From Alteromonas pelagimontana (lineage in GTDB: Bacteria > Pseudomonadota > Gammaproteobacteria > Enterobacterales > Alteromonadaceae): a stretch of 64,000 nucleotides of DNA. Location of the stretch: contig NZ_CP052766.1 in assembly GCF_002499975.2 (NCBI RefSeq), positions 2,480,001 through 2,544,000 of the forward strand, read 5' to 3'. Of this stretch, positions 16,763 to 29,017 are shown in pieces. A program made the translations under genes and the position numbers. Below the pieces are notes generated by a model that did no database searches, was not told where the DNA came from, and worked only from the letters and a program-made list of their open reading frames with translations. The first letter of the stretch is position 1; every line of letters begins with the position of its first letter.

Positions 16763-19555
16763 GTGAGACATACTAAAACGAATTTAAGTCAACAATCGCG
16801 ATATAAGCCAATCTCTTTCAAACTCTCAGCCATTGGCTTTTCCATCGTTGCAGCTATGAACATTTCCCATGCTCATGCCCAACAGCGCTCGGCAGATACA
16901 ACTGAAGGTAACGGCTACGAAGTTATTGAAGTGCGTGGTTTCAAAAACTCCCTAAGAGAATCCATGTTAAACAAAAAAGCGTCTGCGGTAGTATCTGACG
17001 GTATTTCGGCTGAGGACCTGGGTAAATTTCCGGACCAGAACGTGGCTGAATCTCTGCAGCGGATCACCGGCGTGGCGATAGACCGTAGCGGCGGCGAAGG
17101 GCAGTTTATTACTGTGCGTGGCTTTGGCCCCCAGTTTAACACGGTGTTGGTCAATGGCCGTCAAATCGCTACCGAAAACCAAGGCCGGGAATTCAGCTTT
17201 GATACCTTACCGGCAGAATTGATTAGCGGCGCTAATGTATACAAAAGCCCCATAGCCTCTTTACAAGAGGGAGGAATTGGCGCAACCGTGAACGTCACTA
17301 CAGCCAGTCCTTTTGATTTTGACGGTTTTGCAGGCGCAGCCAGTGCCAAAGGGATGTACGAGGAAATTTCAGAAGAAGTGACACCGCAGGTTTCGGGTCT
17401 GGTAAGTAATCGTTTTCTAGATGGCAAATTGGGGGTACTGGTTGCAGGTTCCTATCAGGAACGTAAAGCGCAAACCAATATGCTGCAAACCAGCTACTGG
17501 CGTCCGAATATCAGCCTTACAAACCGTTCTGAATTAGATAACCCTGCGTATAGTGAGAGTGCGCAGTTCAACGGCGTATATGTGCCGCAGAACTTTGATC
17601 AAACCGTGGATTTCGCGCACCGGCAGCGGACCAGCGGCAATGTGGTTGTTCAGTATGCGCCGCAAGATAACATGATGCTGAAGCTCGATGCGCTGTATTC
17701 GAAGTTTGAAGTTGCCTCAAATGCAACGGGAGTAGGGCACTGGTTATCTGACAGCAACCTCGACAACCTTGAGTTTAGCGAAAACGGTAGTCTTGTAAGC
17801 CTCGACAGTACTTTGGTAGAGGGTGTTGGCGGTGCGACTGATTTTATTCGCCAGAGCTTTTCACGGGACGTAGATATTCAGGCCTACGGCATCAATTTCG
17901 ATTGGGCAATCAACGATTACTTTACCGCAAACTTTGATGTTTCTACGTCAACGGCTAAAAATAATAGCGGCGGGGCAAACAACTTTAACGTGGTAGGCTA
18001 TAACAATAGCTACAGTCTCGACTATTCCGGCAATATTCCAGAGCTGACAATTGATGGCGGCAGCGATGCTCTTGTGGATAAAGCCGCAGGGCGGATGCAT
18101 GTCACCAATCGGGAAGGATTTGATGTTGAAGATACCATTGATGAATATCGCGCCGATTTCACCTGGTTGCCTGACTCGGACAATGCATTTTCCAAGATGG
18201 AATTTGGCGTTTATTATCAAGACAGACAAAAACAAAATAATAGCATTTCGGCAAGTTTATGCAGTATCTACTGTGGCTATCAATACGATATACCCGATGA
18301 GTTGCTAAGCGTTTTTACTCCGCAGAACTTCTTTGCTCAAGCCAGTCAACAATGGATAACCTACGATCCTGAAGCTTACTTTGACTATGCTATTTCTGAC
18401 GAGGCCGTACAGCAAATCGCCGGCGCAACTGGGCAGACAGTCGAGGAAGTGCAGGCACTTTTGGATGAAGAAAGCATTAATAACCCTTCCTTGGGAAGTA
18501 ATTCATTTGGCGTGAAGGAAGAAGTGTTAAGTGTCTACTCGCAAATGTATTTCAGTTTTATGCTTTCTGATATGCCAGTTGATGTGAACTTCGGGCTACG
18601 TTTTAGTCAAACCGATACCTCTGTCAGTGGTTTCGGACGGGAGCTGCTTGATATTGAGCCCATTCCCAACGATCCATCAGATTATAATGCAGTATATGCC
18701 ACGGATACCGGCGTACCCGTTTCTGAATCAAACAGCTATACCAACCTGCTGCCAAACGTTAATGCTCGTCTTGAATTGACCGAAGATTTGATGTTGCGAT
18801 TAGGCTACTCAGAAACACTCACGCGGCCCACAATGAGCGACCTGGTACCTGTGTTTAACGTCTCTGTAACCCGTCCCGGTAATCTTCAGGCGGAGTCAGG
18901 CAACGCGAATTTAAAACCGTTTCTGTCTACGAATATGGATATTTCTTTTGAATGGTATTACGCAGATACAAGTTATTTTGCAGTTGCGGCATTCACAAAA
19001 GAGGTCGAAGATTTTATCGTCGCAACGGTAGAGTCGCAGACGCTAAACCTGCAAAGCGGGCCATACGATTTCACGGTTAGACTGCCCGGCAATGGTGAAA
19101 CGGCTGATGTAAACGGATTGGAGATTGCGTGGCTACACACTTTCGACAATGGCTTTGGCATTCAGGCTAATGCTACGGTGGTTAACAGTGATGCGACGTT
19201 AGATAGTAGCGATACCAGTGAGGTTTTCGCGTTAGAAGGACTGGGCGATTCCCAAAACCTGGTGCTGTTTTATGAACAAGGCCCGCTACAGGCTCGGGTG
19301 GCGTATAACAATCGCGAAGGGTTTATGCAGGATCTTGTCAGTCCGTTAGGCGGAACTGAGCCTCGTTTTACTGAAACCTATGGTCAGTTGGATGTAAGCG
19401 CCAGCTATGATATCAACGAAACCCTGACTGTCTTTCTTGAAGGCATTAATGTAACGGGGGAAACCCTTAGACGTCACGGCCGATATCAGGAGCAGTTTGT
19501 GCAGTTGATTGATGACGGCGCCCGCTACACCTTTGGGGTACGCGCGAGTTTCTGA
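16763..19555 (+). CDS. TonB-dependent outer-membrane receptor, oligosaccharide type
   Basis: A 930-residue receptor starting at GTG 16763, with GGAGAAAG at 16751-16758 as ribosome site. The long signal peptide ends SHAHA-QQ. A TonB-box-like YEVIEVRGF is followed by the plug (NVAESLQRITGVAIDRSGGEG, FITVRGFGPQFNTVLVNGR, NVYKSPIASLQEGGIGATVNV) and a barrel ending YTFGVRASF. The plug is typical of the TIGR01782 polysaccharide-associated receptors and differs clearly from the receptor at 8452, so the two probably take different ligands. It is followed by a secreted beta-galactosidase, suggesting a galactoside substrate. Confidence 0.9.
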   Translation: MRHTKTNLSQQSRYKPISFKLSAIGFSIVAAMNISHAHAQQRSADTTEGNGYEVIEVRGFKNSLRESMLNKKASAVVSDGISAEDLGKFPDQNVAESLQRITGVAIDRSGGEGQFITVRGFGPQFNTVLVNGRQIATENQGREFSFDTLPAELISGANVYKSPIASLQEGGIGATVNVTTASPFDFDGFAGAASAKGMYEEISEEVTPQVSGLVSNRFLDGKLGVLVAGSYQERKAQTNMLQTSYWRPNISLTNRSELDNPAYSESAQFNGVYVPQNFDQTVDFAHRQRTSGNVVVQYAPQDNMMLKLDALYSKFEVASNATGVGHWLSDSNLDNLEFSENGSLVSLDSTLVEGVGGATDFIRQSFSRDVDIQAYGINFDWAINDYFTANFDVSTSTAKNNSGGANNFNVVGYNNSYSLDYSGNIPELTIDGGSDALVDKAAGRMHVTNREGFDVEDTIDEYRADFTWLPDSDNAFSKMEFGVYYQDRQKQNNSISASLCSIYCGYQYDIPDELLSVFTPQNFFAQASQQWITYDPEAYFDYAISDEAVQQIAGATGQTVEEVQALLDEESINNPSLGSNSFGVKEEVLSVYSQMYFSFMLSDMPVDVNFGLRFSQTDTSVSGFGRELLDIEPIPNDPSDYNAVYATDTGVPVSESNSYTNLLPNVNARLELTEDLMLRLGYSETLTRPTMSDLVPVFNVSVTRPGNLQAESGNANLKPFLSTNMDISFEWYYADTSYFAVAAFTKEVEDFIVATVESQTLNLQSGPYDFTVRLPGNGETADVNGLEIAWLHTFDNGFGIQANATVVNSDATLDSSDTSEVFALEGLGDSQNLVLFYEQGPLQARVAYNNREGFMQDLVSPLGGTEPRFTETYGQLDVSASYDINETLTVFLEGINVTGETLRRHGRYQEQFVQLIDDGARYTFGVRASF

Positions 19556-22768
<3,213 letters not shown>

Positions 22769-22775
22769 TCTTATC

Positions 22776-22803
22776 AGTCCGCCTAAACCGGCGGACTTTT
22801 TCT
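22776..22803 (+). terminator. Rho-independent terminator after beta-galactosidase
   Basis: A perfect 8-bp stem AGTCCGCC/GGCGGACT (22776-22783 with 22790-22797), 6-base loop, then a T-run. Confidence 0.9.
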
Positions 22804-22869
22804 GTCCCGCAGCCCAGCTTTTACTTCAGCTATAATCTGTTACGCTAGTGTCTTTGGTAACTCCCAACT

Positions 22870-22923
22870 AAAGTGGAAATTTAACCCTTAACGGAAGAAA
22901 AAATAGGGTATACTTCCCACTTT
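22870..22923 (+). promoter_or_regulatory. Imperfect hairpin in the ssb upstream region, possible promoter
   Basis: Positions 22870-22888 pair with 22905-22923 through AAAGTGG/CCACTTT and CCCT/AGGG with small bulges. A -10-like TATACT sits at 22909-22914. No LexA box is visible. Whether this is the ssb promoter or an RNA element cannot be decided by eye. Confidence 0.35.
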
Positions 22924-23052
22924 CGTTCAAGTTTCACCGCAGAGGTTTTATCTGAAGGTCAAACTTGAATATTTACTATGAATATCTTCTCCAGCAAGCC
23001 GAATTTTGTGGCTATCTGGTAGAAAAAAGACAGAGACAGACAGGAGACATCG

Positions 23053-23613
23053 ATGGCAAGTAAAGGCGTGAATAAGGTCATTCTGGTAGGTAATCTGGGT
23101 AATGATCCTGAAGTGAGATACATGCCTAATGGTAATGCCGTAGCTAACTTGAGTCTGGCTACCAGCGAGAGCTGGAAGGACCAACAGGGCCAAGTACAGG
23201 AACGCACTGAATGGCATCGGTTAACCATGTATCGTCGTCTGGCTGAAATTGCAGGTGAGTACCTGAAAAAAGGCTCTCAGATTTACGTTGAAGGTAAGTT
23301 GCAAACGCGCAAGTGGCAGGATCAGCAAGGCCAGGACCGCTATACAACCGAAATTATTGTTGATCAAATGCAAATGTTAGGCGGCCGCCAGGAAAACAGC
23401 GGTAGTGCTGGTGGTGGCTATCAGCAGCGTCCGCAGAATAATTCTCAAGGTAATCAGGATTATAATCAGCAAGGCGGATATCAACAAAATTCCAATCGGG
23501 GAAGTGGTCAACCGCAAGGCGGGAAACCAGGAAATCAACCTAATCAGGGCGGCCAGAATAAACCCCCTATGGCAGAACCTGATTTTGACTTTGATGACGA
23601 TATTCCGTTTTAG
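23053..23613 (+). CDS. ssb: Single-stranded DNA-binding protein
   Basis: A 186-residue SSB. Residues 1-110 form the OB fold ([37 protein letters not shown]), followed by a Gln/Asn/Gly-rich disordered linker and the acidic partner-binding tip [10 protein letters not shown] that recruits replication and repair proteins. A strong AGGAG precedes the ATG. In Vibrio and related genera ssb marks the left edge of the MSHA pilus locus whose right edge is mreB; here mreB starts 10 kb away and most of the pilus genes are gone. Confidence 0.98.
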   Translation: MASKGVNKVILVGNLGNDPEVRYMPNGNAVANLSLATSESWKDQQGQVQERTEWHRLTMYRRLAEIAGEYLKKGSQIYVEGKLQTRKWQDQQGQDRYTTEIIVDQMQMLGGRQENSGSAGGGYQQRPQNNSQGNQDYNQQGGYQQNSNRGSGQPQGGKPGNQPNQGGQNKPPMAEPDFDFDDDIPF

Positions 23614-23642
23614 TTTAAAACGGATAAGCGTCAGAACCATAG

Positions 23643-23670
23643 AACCACTCAAGCGAGTGGTTTTTTTAGT
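23643..23670. terminator. Rho-independent terminator after ssb
   Basis: Stem ACCACTC/GAGTGGT (23644-23650 with 23655-23661), 4-base loop and seven T residues. It lies between convergent ssb and the P450 gene. Confidence 0.88.
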
Positions 23671-23684
23671 TTAGTTATCAGAGC

Positions 23685-24944
23685 CTAAAGATTCCCCGGC
23701 TTTGCCTGAACATCGCTAATAATAAATCGGCTTTTCGGAATGGCGGGCATATGGGACAAGCTGAAGCTTAAATCCTGGGGCGGGACGGTATATTCCATTT
23801 CCTGCGTCAATGCATGCAGTGCTACCTTCATAACTTCAAGAGTTACCCATTCCCCTGCGCAACGATGGTGCTGGTGGTAGTCACCGCCGCCCTGGGGGAT
23901 CAAGTTAAAACTGTTGATATCGCGAGATTCAAATCGCTCAGGACGAAACTCATTCGGCCGCTCCCACAAACGAGGGTCGCGGTTGGTGCCATAGAGATCT
24001 AATAACACCCAGCGGCCCTTCGGAAATTTATATCCCTGCCAAGAAAATGCCTGTTTTACTATACCGGCAACGGTAGGAAAAAAGGGATAATACCGCCGCA
24101 CTTCCTGCACAAAATGGGTGAGCATTTGCTCGTCGCCGGTTTGCAGCTTTTGGCGATATGGCGGGTGTTCATGCAGCGCTAGTGCAGAAAACACAATAAA
24201 GCGGCCAATGGCGACAATGGGTCGCAGGATGTTAAGCAGTTCCACCGCTGCTATTCTGGGCTCTAATAAATTACCGTTAACGTCTTTATGAAAAGCCATG
24301 GTGCGGGCAGCGGTTTGTTCGCCAGTGGGCTGAGCGTTACTACGAATGTCTTCGATTAACCGTGCAAGCCTTTCTTCTGCATGATCTCGCGCCTTTCGCC
24401 CTTGCCAGTGGCGCAACCCCAAGGCGGCCGGAGCTTCAATCATTGCAACTAATTCTTCAGTGAACGGTTTGACCTGCGCTTCTACCAAAGGCACATCGGC
24501 CCATTCGCAAGCGGCTCGACAGAGAATGAGATTCACTTCAACAAATAAGTTTACCTTTTCCTGAGTTTGCCAGCTCTTTTGCGCCTCGCGCCAGTGCTTT
24601 GCCGTTAACTGTCCGATAAGATCAATTCTTGCTGGCGACATTAAAGACATAAACATGTCTTTTCGGCAACGATGCGCTTCGCCATCCAAACCCTGAACAC
24701 CGCCCTGGCCCAACAGGGTTTTTTGAACGCGTTGCGGCATAGCGCCGTGTCGCTTAAAGTGCTGGTTATCGTAAAAGATTTTAGCCGCCTCTTCGCCCCG
24801 CATACACACTACTTTTTGCAGCAGAAGCCGAGTCTTAAACATATCGGTATTGTATCGCTGGCAACGTTTAGAGATAAATTCGTAACCCTCGGTCAGCAGT
24901 GCCAGCGTGCTATCTGGCCAGCGAGTGCTCGGAATGTTCGACAT
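23685..24944 (-). CDS. Cytochrome P450 fatty-acid peroxygenase, CYP152 family
   Basis: A 419-residue P450 that aligns along its length with Bacillus subtilis CYP152A1 (P450 BS-beta): LLTEGYEFISKRCQRYNTD, AMPQRVQKTLLG, ILCRAACEWADVPL, ELLNILRPIVAI, VQEVRRYYPF, LLDLYGTNRDPRLWERPNEF. CYP152 enzymes use H2O2 rather than a reductase to hydroxylate or decarboxylate fatty acids. The carboxylate-binding Arg-Pro pair (NILRPIV) and the heme-ligand Cys (HHRCAGEW) are present. The position that is His85 in the decarboxylase OleT is Gln84 here, as in the hydroxylase BS-beta, so alpha/beta-hydroxylation is the likelier reaction. Cytoplasmic, no signal. The gene sits where MSHA genes normally follow ssb, implying acquisition. 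Confidence 0.92.
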   Translation of the reverse strand: MSNIPSTRWPDSTLALLTEGYEFISKRCQRYNTDMFKTRLLLQKVVCMRGEEAAKIFYDNQHFKRHGAMPQRVQKTLLGQGGVQGLDGEAHRCRKDMFMSLMSPARIDLIGQLTAKHWREAQKSWQTQEKVNLFVEVNLILCRAACEWADVPLVEAQVKPFTEELVAMIEAPAALGLRHWQGRKARDHAEERLARLIEDIRSNAQPTGEQTAARTMAFHKDVNGNLLEPRIAAVELLNILRPIVAIGRFIVFSALALHEHPPYRQKLQTGDEQMLTHFVQEVRRYYPFFPTVAGIVKQAFSWQGYKFPKGRWVLLDLYGTNRDPRLWERPNEFRPERFESRDINSFNLIPQGGGDYHQHHRCAGEWVTLEVMKVALHALTQEMEYTVPPQDLSFSLSHMPAIPKSRFIISDVQAKPGNL

Positions 24945-25093
24945 AAAAACTCCTTCAACGGTTATGATATTCAGGAAATAAGAATTCTCTCAGCTCAGCG
25001 TAAGACTATCCTGTTAGCAACTTTCAGCAGTGCAAAGTTTCAACCTTCGAGGAAACTGAACAAGAAAAAGCGTACGGTTGACGTTAACGGGTT

Positions 25094-25128
25094 CAAAAAT
25101 AAAAAGCGAACCTGATCAGGTTCGCTTT
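25094..25128 (-). terminator. Terminator of the araC-ahpD-like-yrhK-like operon
   Basis: A perfect palindrome at 25103-25128 (arms AAAGCGAACCTG/CAGGTTCGCTTT), followed on the minus strand by a T-rich tail (25094-25105). It lies 14 bases beyond a minus-strand stop at 25142. Confidence 0.85.
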
Positions 25129-25141
25129 CGAATATCCGGGT

Positions 25142-25312
25142 TTACACTGATAATTTGCGCTTAACGCTATTAAAACGTTCACCAAACTCATTGTAGATCA
25201 CTGAGCGCCGAAACTTCTTAATATAGAGAAGCGGCCCAAAGGCGAAAACTAGCTTTAGCCGCCTGATTGGGATGCCTGGCGCGATCTTATACAACCACAG
25301 ACGGACACGACG
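25142..25312 (-). pseudogene. Possible frameshifted C-terminal extension of the YrhK-like gene
   Basis: The minus-strand frame ending at TAA 25142-25144 reads coherently (RLWLYKIAPGIPIRRLKL, then IYNEFGERFNSVKRK) but has no start codon of its own. It overlaps, in another frame, the end of the annotated YrhK-like ORF. The operon terminator begins 14 bases past this stop, rather than next to the stop at 25255. The simplest reading is a single indel near 25300 that truncated a protein of roughly 110 residues; a sequencing error would look the same. Confidence 0.4.
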
Positions 25313-25470
25313 AACATCAATAGCGAGCCTGTCATAAACAACCAGACACCCACAGTTGCGTATTGGGCAAACCGCGGTAAGAAGAGCGCGCTGCCAAAGA
25401 AGAAAGCCAGGCTTGCCAGTATGTTGATACCATTTAGTAAATTTTGTTTACCAAAAAGCAGATCTTTCAT
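25255..25470 (-). CDS. Small YrhK-like membrane protein
   Basis: A 71-residue protein with two hydrophobic segments (LASLAFFFGSALFL and VGVWLFMTGSLLMFVVSV) resembling the YrhK-like domain, in which an FxxGSxLFL helix is followed by a WLFxxGSLL helix. Function of the domain is unknown. It is the last gene of a minus-strand operon, 16 bases after the AhpD-like gene. Its C-terminus (CGCIRSRQASQSGG) looks unlike a natural membrane-protein tail and may arise from a frameshift. Confidence 0.6.
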   Translation of the reverse strand: MKDLLFGKQNLLNGINILASLAFFFGSALFLPRFAQYATVGVWLFMTGSLLMFVVSVCGCIRSRQASQSGG

Positions 25471-25486
25471 TCGTCCCTCGCTTACT

Positions 25487-25954
25487 TTAAGCTTGCGCTG
25501 ACTGCATATCCGGCGAAAACTGTAGGCTTACGGCTACACGATTCCAGCTGTTAATTGCCAGAATCACCGTGGTAAGTTCAATTAGCCCTTCTTCACCTAA
25601 TGCCTCAACAGTCTGCTGATAAATGGCATCGGTGACGGAATTACTGATTAAAGTAAGCGCTTCGGCCCAGGCTAGAGCTGCTCGCTCTTTTTGGCTAAAG
25701 CAAGGTGCTTCTTGCCAGGCCGGTAATACATCAAGTCTTTCCTGAAGTTCTCCGTCTTTTCGGGCTTCAGCAGAATGCATGTGCTGGCAAAAGCAACAAT
25801 GATTAATTTGGGAAACTCGCAGCTTAACCAAGTGGATAAGCGAGGGATCAATACCGGAACCTGCTTTTACGTTTCCTAGTGCGGTCAGATTTTTAACCAG
25901 GCGTGGGCAACGTTCGTATAAAGATGATTGGTTAATACGCGTAAGCATAATCAT
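25487..25954 (-). CDS. AhpD-like carboxymuconolactone decarboxylase-family protein
   Basis: A 155-residue all-helical protein of the CMD/AhpD fold. The redox motif INHCCFCQHMHSAEAR contains the CxxC pair and downstream His of AhpD-type peroxidase partners, and AALAWAEALTLI is the second family signature. Such proteins reduce peroxides or act as thiol-disulfide partners; the specific substrate is unknown. GAGAGG precedes the ATG on the minus strand. It lies 42 bases after the AraC-type regulator, so is probably controlled by it. Confidence 0.85.
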   Translation of the reverse strand: MIMLTRINQSSLYERCPRLVKNLTALGNVKAGSGIDPSLIHLVKLRVSQINHCCFCQHMHSAEARKDGELQERLDVLPAWQEAPCFSQKERAALAWAEALTLISNSVTDAIYQQTVEALGEEGLIELTTVILAINSWNRVAVSLQFSPDMQSAQA

Positions 25955-25996
25955 AGCCTCTCGTAGTGTTAATGAAGGCTATAGCGTAAATTGATG

Positions 25997-26806
25997 TTAA
26001 AAAGGGGGATTGGAAATTTGCGACAATTTTCGATGCCGATAATAACCCGGCGATTCAAATGTCGCTTTACGAAAAGCGTTATTAAAATGTGCCTGATCGA
26101 GATAGCCGCAGTGAAGCGCAACGTCGGCGAGGGACATTTCCGTCCGTAAAAGCAGTTGCCGTGCCTTGTGAATGCGAGAGAAATTCACGATTTGATTGGG
26201 CGTTACCCCAACTTCCCGCTTAAGCTTGCGCTCCAGCGTTCTACGGGTAAAACCTATCTTTCCAGCAATATCATAAGGTGTTGACGCTAGATTTTGAATT
26301 TCGTGAATGATGCCGCCTGTACGCAAATCAGGACTCTCAGATTTTGCTAAACACTGTATCAGCCACGTCTGTATCATTTTCATATGAAGGGCAAAATCAG
26401 TCATTGCCAGTCTATTAACTAACTGTTCCAGTGATTGACGCCAAAGCAAAGGTGACAGCTCCGCAAGGCAATGGTCCTGACCGGCAAGGTCTTGAACCTC
26501 AAGGCCCAACAGGAAGTGTGCACCGCTGGGTGTGAAACGAATGCTGATCCGCCGTTCACAACCACTAAGAGAATGATAAAGCGTATGTTTGTTGTGAAAG
26601 AAAACGGCTTTAATGCCGTCGGGCTCATACTTAAAGGTTAAGCTGGAACCTGCATCTGGATAGAGTTTTTCAGTTTTTTGCAGCTTGGAATGACTACATC
26701 CTTCCAGTGTCCAAATACACTGCACCCAAGGCTTCAATAATCGTTGCGGCTCGTAAAGGCGAATGTGAAGTGCAGTAAAACTACTGGCAGGAATAATTGT
26801 GGTCAT
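25997..26806 (-). CDS. AraC-family transcriptional regulator
   Basis: A 269-residue regulator. Residues about 1-150 form an effector-type beta-barrel domain (RLLKPWVQCIWTLEG, LYPDAGSSLTFKY, ISIRFTPSGAHFLLG), like the DUF6597 domain of some AraC proteins. Residues about 165-262 are the double helix-turn-helix (YDIAGKIGFTRRTLERKLKR and LADVALHCGYLDQAHFNNAF). First gene of the three-gene minus-strand operon and divergent from the acyltransferase at 27049. It may sense a small molecule or stress detoxified by the AhpD-like protein; that is inference from context. Confidence 0.88.
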   Translation of the reverse strand: MTTIIPASSFTALHIRLYEPQRLLKPWVQCIWTLEGCSHSKLQKTEKLYPDAGSSLTFKYEPDGIKAVFFHNKHTLYHSLSGCERRISIRFTPSGAHFLLGLEVQDLAGQDHCLAELSPLLWRQSLEQLVNRLAMTDFALHMKMIQTWLIQCLAKSESPDLRTGGIIHEIQNLASTPYDIAGKIGFTRRTLERKLKREVGVTPNQIVNFSRIHKARQLLLRTEMSLADVALHCGYLDQAHFNNAFRKATFESPGYYRHRKLSQISNPPF

Positions 26807-26998
26807 CTTCCTCGCGCTTCTGTGTTTTTAACGCGTTCTTTAACGGCGGCTATGGTCATTCTTTTTAAAAGAACTGTCATAAATCACATTACGTGGTTCT
26901 TATCGGCGTTGCTGAAATTGCACGATAACAGATAAAAGATTTATGAACCCATTGGCTGTTATAGTAGTACATGAATCAGAATAAGAAAAATTTTACCG

Positions 26999-27017
26999 GG
27001 TGTCTGAAAAAGACACC
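26999..27017. promoter_or_regulatory. Hairpin just upstream of the acyltransferase
   Basis: A perfect 7-bp stem GGTGTCT/AGACACC with a GAAAA loop, 32 bases before the GTG start. No T-run follows, so it may act as an mRNA leader structure. Confidence 0.4.
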
Positions 27018-27048
27018 TCATTTGCAGCTCCTTCTTTCGGCGTAAAGT

Positions 27049-28971
27049 GTGCATTTTCGTTATGATATAAATGGCCTTCGCGCCATCGCTGTAATTGCGG
27101 TAGTGTTATTTCATTTTAACCCTGGCTGGATGCCGGGTGGTTTTGCTGGTGTTGATGTTTTCTTTGTTATCTCCGGATTTTTGATGACAGGAATTATCTT
27201 CCGTGGTCTGGAAGACAACAGCTTTGGCATCGTTCGTTTTTATGTCGCCCGAGCCAATCGCATTATTCCGGCGCTTGCCTGCTTGTGCGTTGTTCTTCTT
27301 GTATTTGGCTGGTTCTGTCTAATGCCTGCTGAATATTCATTACTAGCCAAACATGCTGCTAGTAGTGTCACGTTTATCTCTAACTTTATGTACTGGCAGG
27401 AAGCGGGTTACTTTGATGCCGCTTCTCATGAAAAATGGTTGCTTCACACCTGGTCGCTGTCGGTTGAGTGGCAGTTTTACCTCTTATACCCTTTGCTTCT
27501 GCTGGCGCTTAAACCGTTTTTTTCTTTTGATAACTTAAAGCGATTAGTTGTGGTAGGCACTGTAATAGGATTCGCTTATAGCGCCTATGCCTCGGTGAAA
27601 TGGCCGAATCCGTCTTATTATCTTCTGCCTACGCGTAGCTGGGAACTGATGTTCGGTGGCGTGGCATATCTATACCCCTGGGCCTTAAAACCCCGACCTC
27701 AAAATTTATTGAACGTTACCGGGCTGCTCTGTATCGCATGCTCCTATTTCTTTATTACCAACGCCACCCCCTGGCCGGGATACGCAGCAATACTACCGGT
27801 ACTCGGCGCATATTTAGTCATTGTGGCTAACCAACAACAAAGCTGGCTTACGAACAACCGGGCGTTTCAGGCTCTTGGGAAATGGTCGTACTCTATTTAC
27901 CTTTGGCACTGGCCTGTGGTGGTAGTGGGTTACCGCTATGATATTTCTCACTGGTGGATTTACGGGCTTCCGTTGTCAGTTTTACTTGGGGTTATTAGTT
28001 ACCGATACGTGGAAAGCATGAAGTGGCCTTCGCTGAAGTACACGCGCGATATAATAAAAGTAAAGCCTGCATGGATGATGGTGGTAGTTACGTTAGGCGG
28101 ATTAATGATTGTCAACTCTCGGGGGGTGAGTTCGCGGTTTGATGAGCAGATTCTCGCTATGCTGGATTCTGCGTCTTTCAGCCCCTACCGCGAACAGTGC
28201 CATATCGACGATTATCAGCCACCGCACAAGTCCTGCGAATACTTTGGCGATGACATATCCTGGGCGGTATTTGGCGACAGTCATACAGTGGAGTTAGCCT
28301 ACGCCTTGGCCGAAAAGTTAAAGCCCTCTAATCAAGGAGTAAAACACTATAGCTTCTCTGGCTGCGCACCATCGTTATTGCAGAAAGAAAATTCCGGCCG
28401 CTGCACAAAATGGTACAAAGAAGCGTTGGAAGACATTGTTGCGGATACGAGGATTAAGAACGTAGTCGTCAACCACCGCTACGCTTACAGTTTTTTCGGA
28501 AACCAGTTAAAAGAGCCTTCTACGCTTACTGAAAAAGAACAAAATAAAGTGGTGCGCGTTGAAAAATCGTTAGACGCAGTAATAAAGGAACTGGCTGCAG
28601 CAAAAGATAATGTTTACGTGCTTTATCCTTTTCCTGAAATTAAACGTCCGGTTGTCGCTTTAATTTCTAACGAGTATTTACAACATAGTAAGTTTGAGCA
28701 GGTATTGGGGAGCAGCGTGCAGGATTACAATGAGCAAAACAGGATCATCATTGAGCACTTTAACAACAGCAAATATCCCGCTAACGTCAAGTTAATTAAG
28801 CCGCAAGATGCTTATTGTGATGATCAGCAATGTTTAGCCGTAAAAGCGGGCAAGGCCTTGTATTTTGATGACAACCATCCTTCTGTCTATGGGGCAGAGC
28901 AGGTAGTGGAACTACTGCCGCTGCATAATGCCCAACCTGCCACATCAGGAACACAGGCTACTACAAAATAA
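27049..28971 (+). CDS. Membrane acyltransferase (OafA/YrhL type) with SGNH domain
   Basis: A 640-residue two-domain enzyme. Residues about 1-350 form an acyltransferase-3 membrane domain: RYDINGLRAIAVIAVVLFHF, VFFVISGFLMT, RFYVARANRIIPAL, HTWSLSVEWQFYLLYPL, and about ten hydrophobic segments. Residues about 380-640 are a periplasmic SGNH hydrolase-like domain with VFGDSHTVE (nucleophile Ser) and DDNHPSVYGAE (catalytic Asp-His). Proteins of this layout O-acetylate O-antigens, exopolysaccharides or other glycans. GTG start; the ribosome site is weak. It lies in the block that replaced MSHA genes, consistent with a variable surface-modification gene. Confidence 0.9.
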   Translation: MHFRYDINGLRAIAVIAVVLFHFNPGWMPGGFAGVDVFFVISGFLMTGIIFRGLEDNSFGIVRFYVARANRIIPALACLCVVLLVFGWFCLMPAEYSLLAKHAASSVTFISNFMYWQEAGYFDAASHEKWLLHTWSLSVEWQFYLLYPLLLLALKPFFSFDNLKRLVVVGTVIGFAYSAYASVKWPNPSYYLLPTRSWELMFGGVAYLYPWALKPRPQNLLNVTGLLCIACSYFFITNATPWPGYAAILPVLGAYLVIVANQQQSWLTNNRAFQALGKWSYSIYLWHWPVVVVGYRYDISHWWIYGLPLSVLLGVISYRYVESMKWPSLKYTRDIIKVKPAWMMVVVTLGGLMIVNSRGVSSRFDEQILAMLDSASFSPYREQCHIDDYQPPHKSCEYFGDDISWAVFGDSHTVELAYALAEKLKPSNQGVKHYSFSGCAPSLLQKENSGRCTKWYKEALEDIVADTRIKNVVVNHRYAYSFFGNQLKEPSTLTEKEQNKVVRVEKSLDAVIKELAAAKDNVYVLYPFPEIKRPVVALISNEYLQHSKFEQVLGSSVQDYNEQNRIIIEHFNNSKYPANVKLIKPQDAYCDDQQCLAVKAGKALYFDDNHPSVYGAEQVVELLPLHNAQPATSGTQATTK

Positions 28972-28976
28972 GCCTC

Positions 28977-28990
28977 TTGAAGCGCTTCAA
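28977..28990. promoter_or_regulatory. Perfect 14-bp palindrome TTGAAGCGCTTCAA
   Basis: A perfect palindrome with central GC, of the shape used by many LacI-family operators but different from the GGTAANCGNTTACC sites. It is six bases past the acyltransferase stop and 255 bp before the GH43 start, so either an operator for another regulator or a small hairpin. Confidence 0.35.
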
Positions 28991-29017
28991 TTAGCGGTGT
29001 CGATATCTCCAGTGTAG

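Noticed and set aside
22850..23052. LexA box upstream of ssb
   Set aside because: No CTGT-N8-ACAG-type site was found in the region.
23685..24944. OleT-type terminal alkene-forming decarboxylase
   Set aside because: The residue equivalent to His85 of OleT is Gln84, as in the hydroxylase BS-beta.
24672..25115. Plus-strand 147-codon ORF over the P450 start
   Set aside because: It lies antisense to a clear CYP152 coding frame and ends in the terminator; treated as a shadow.
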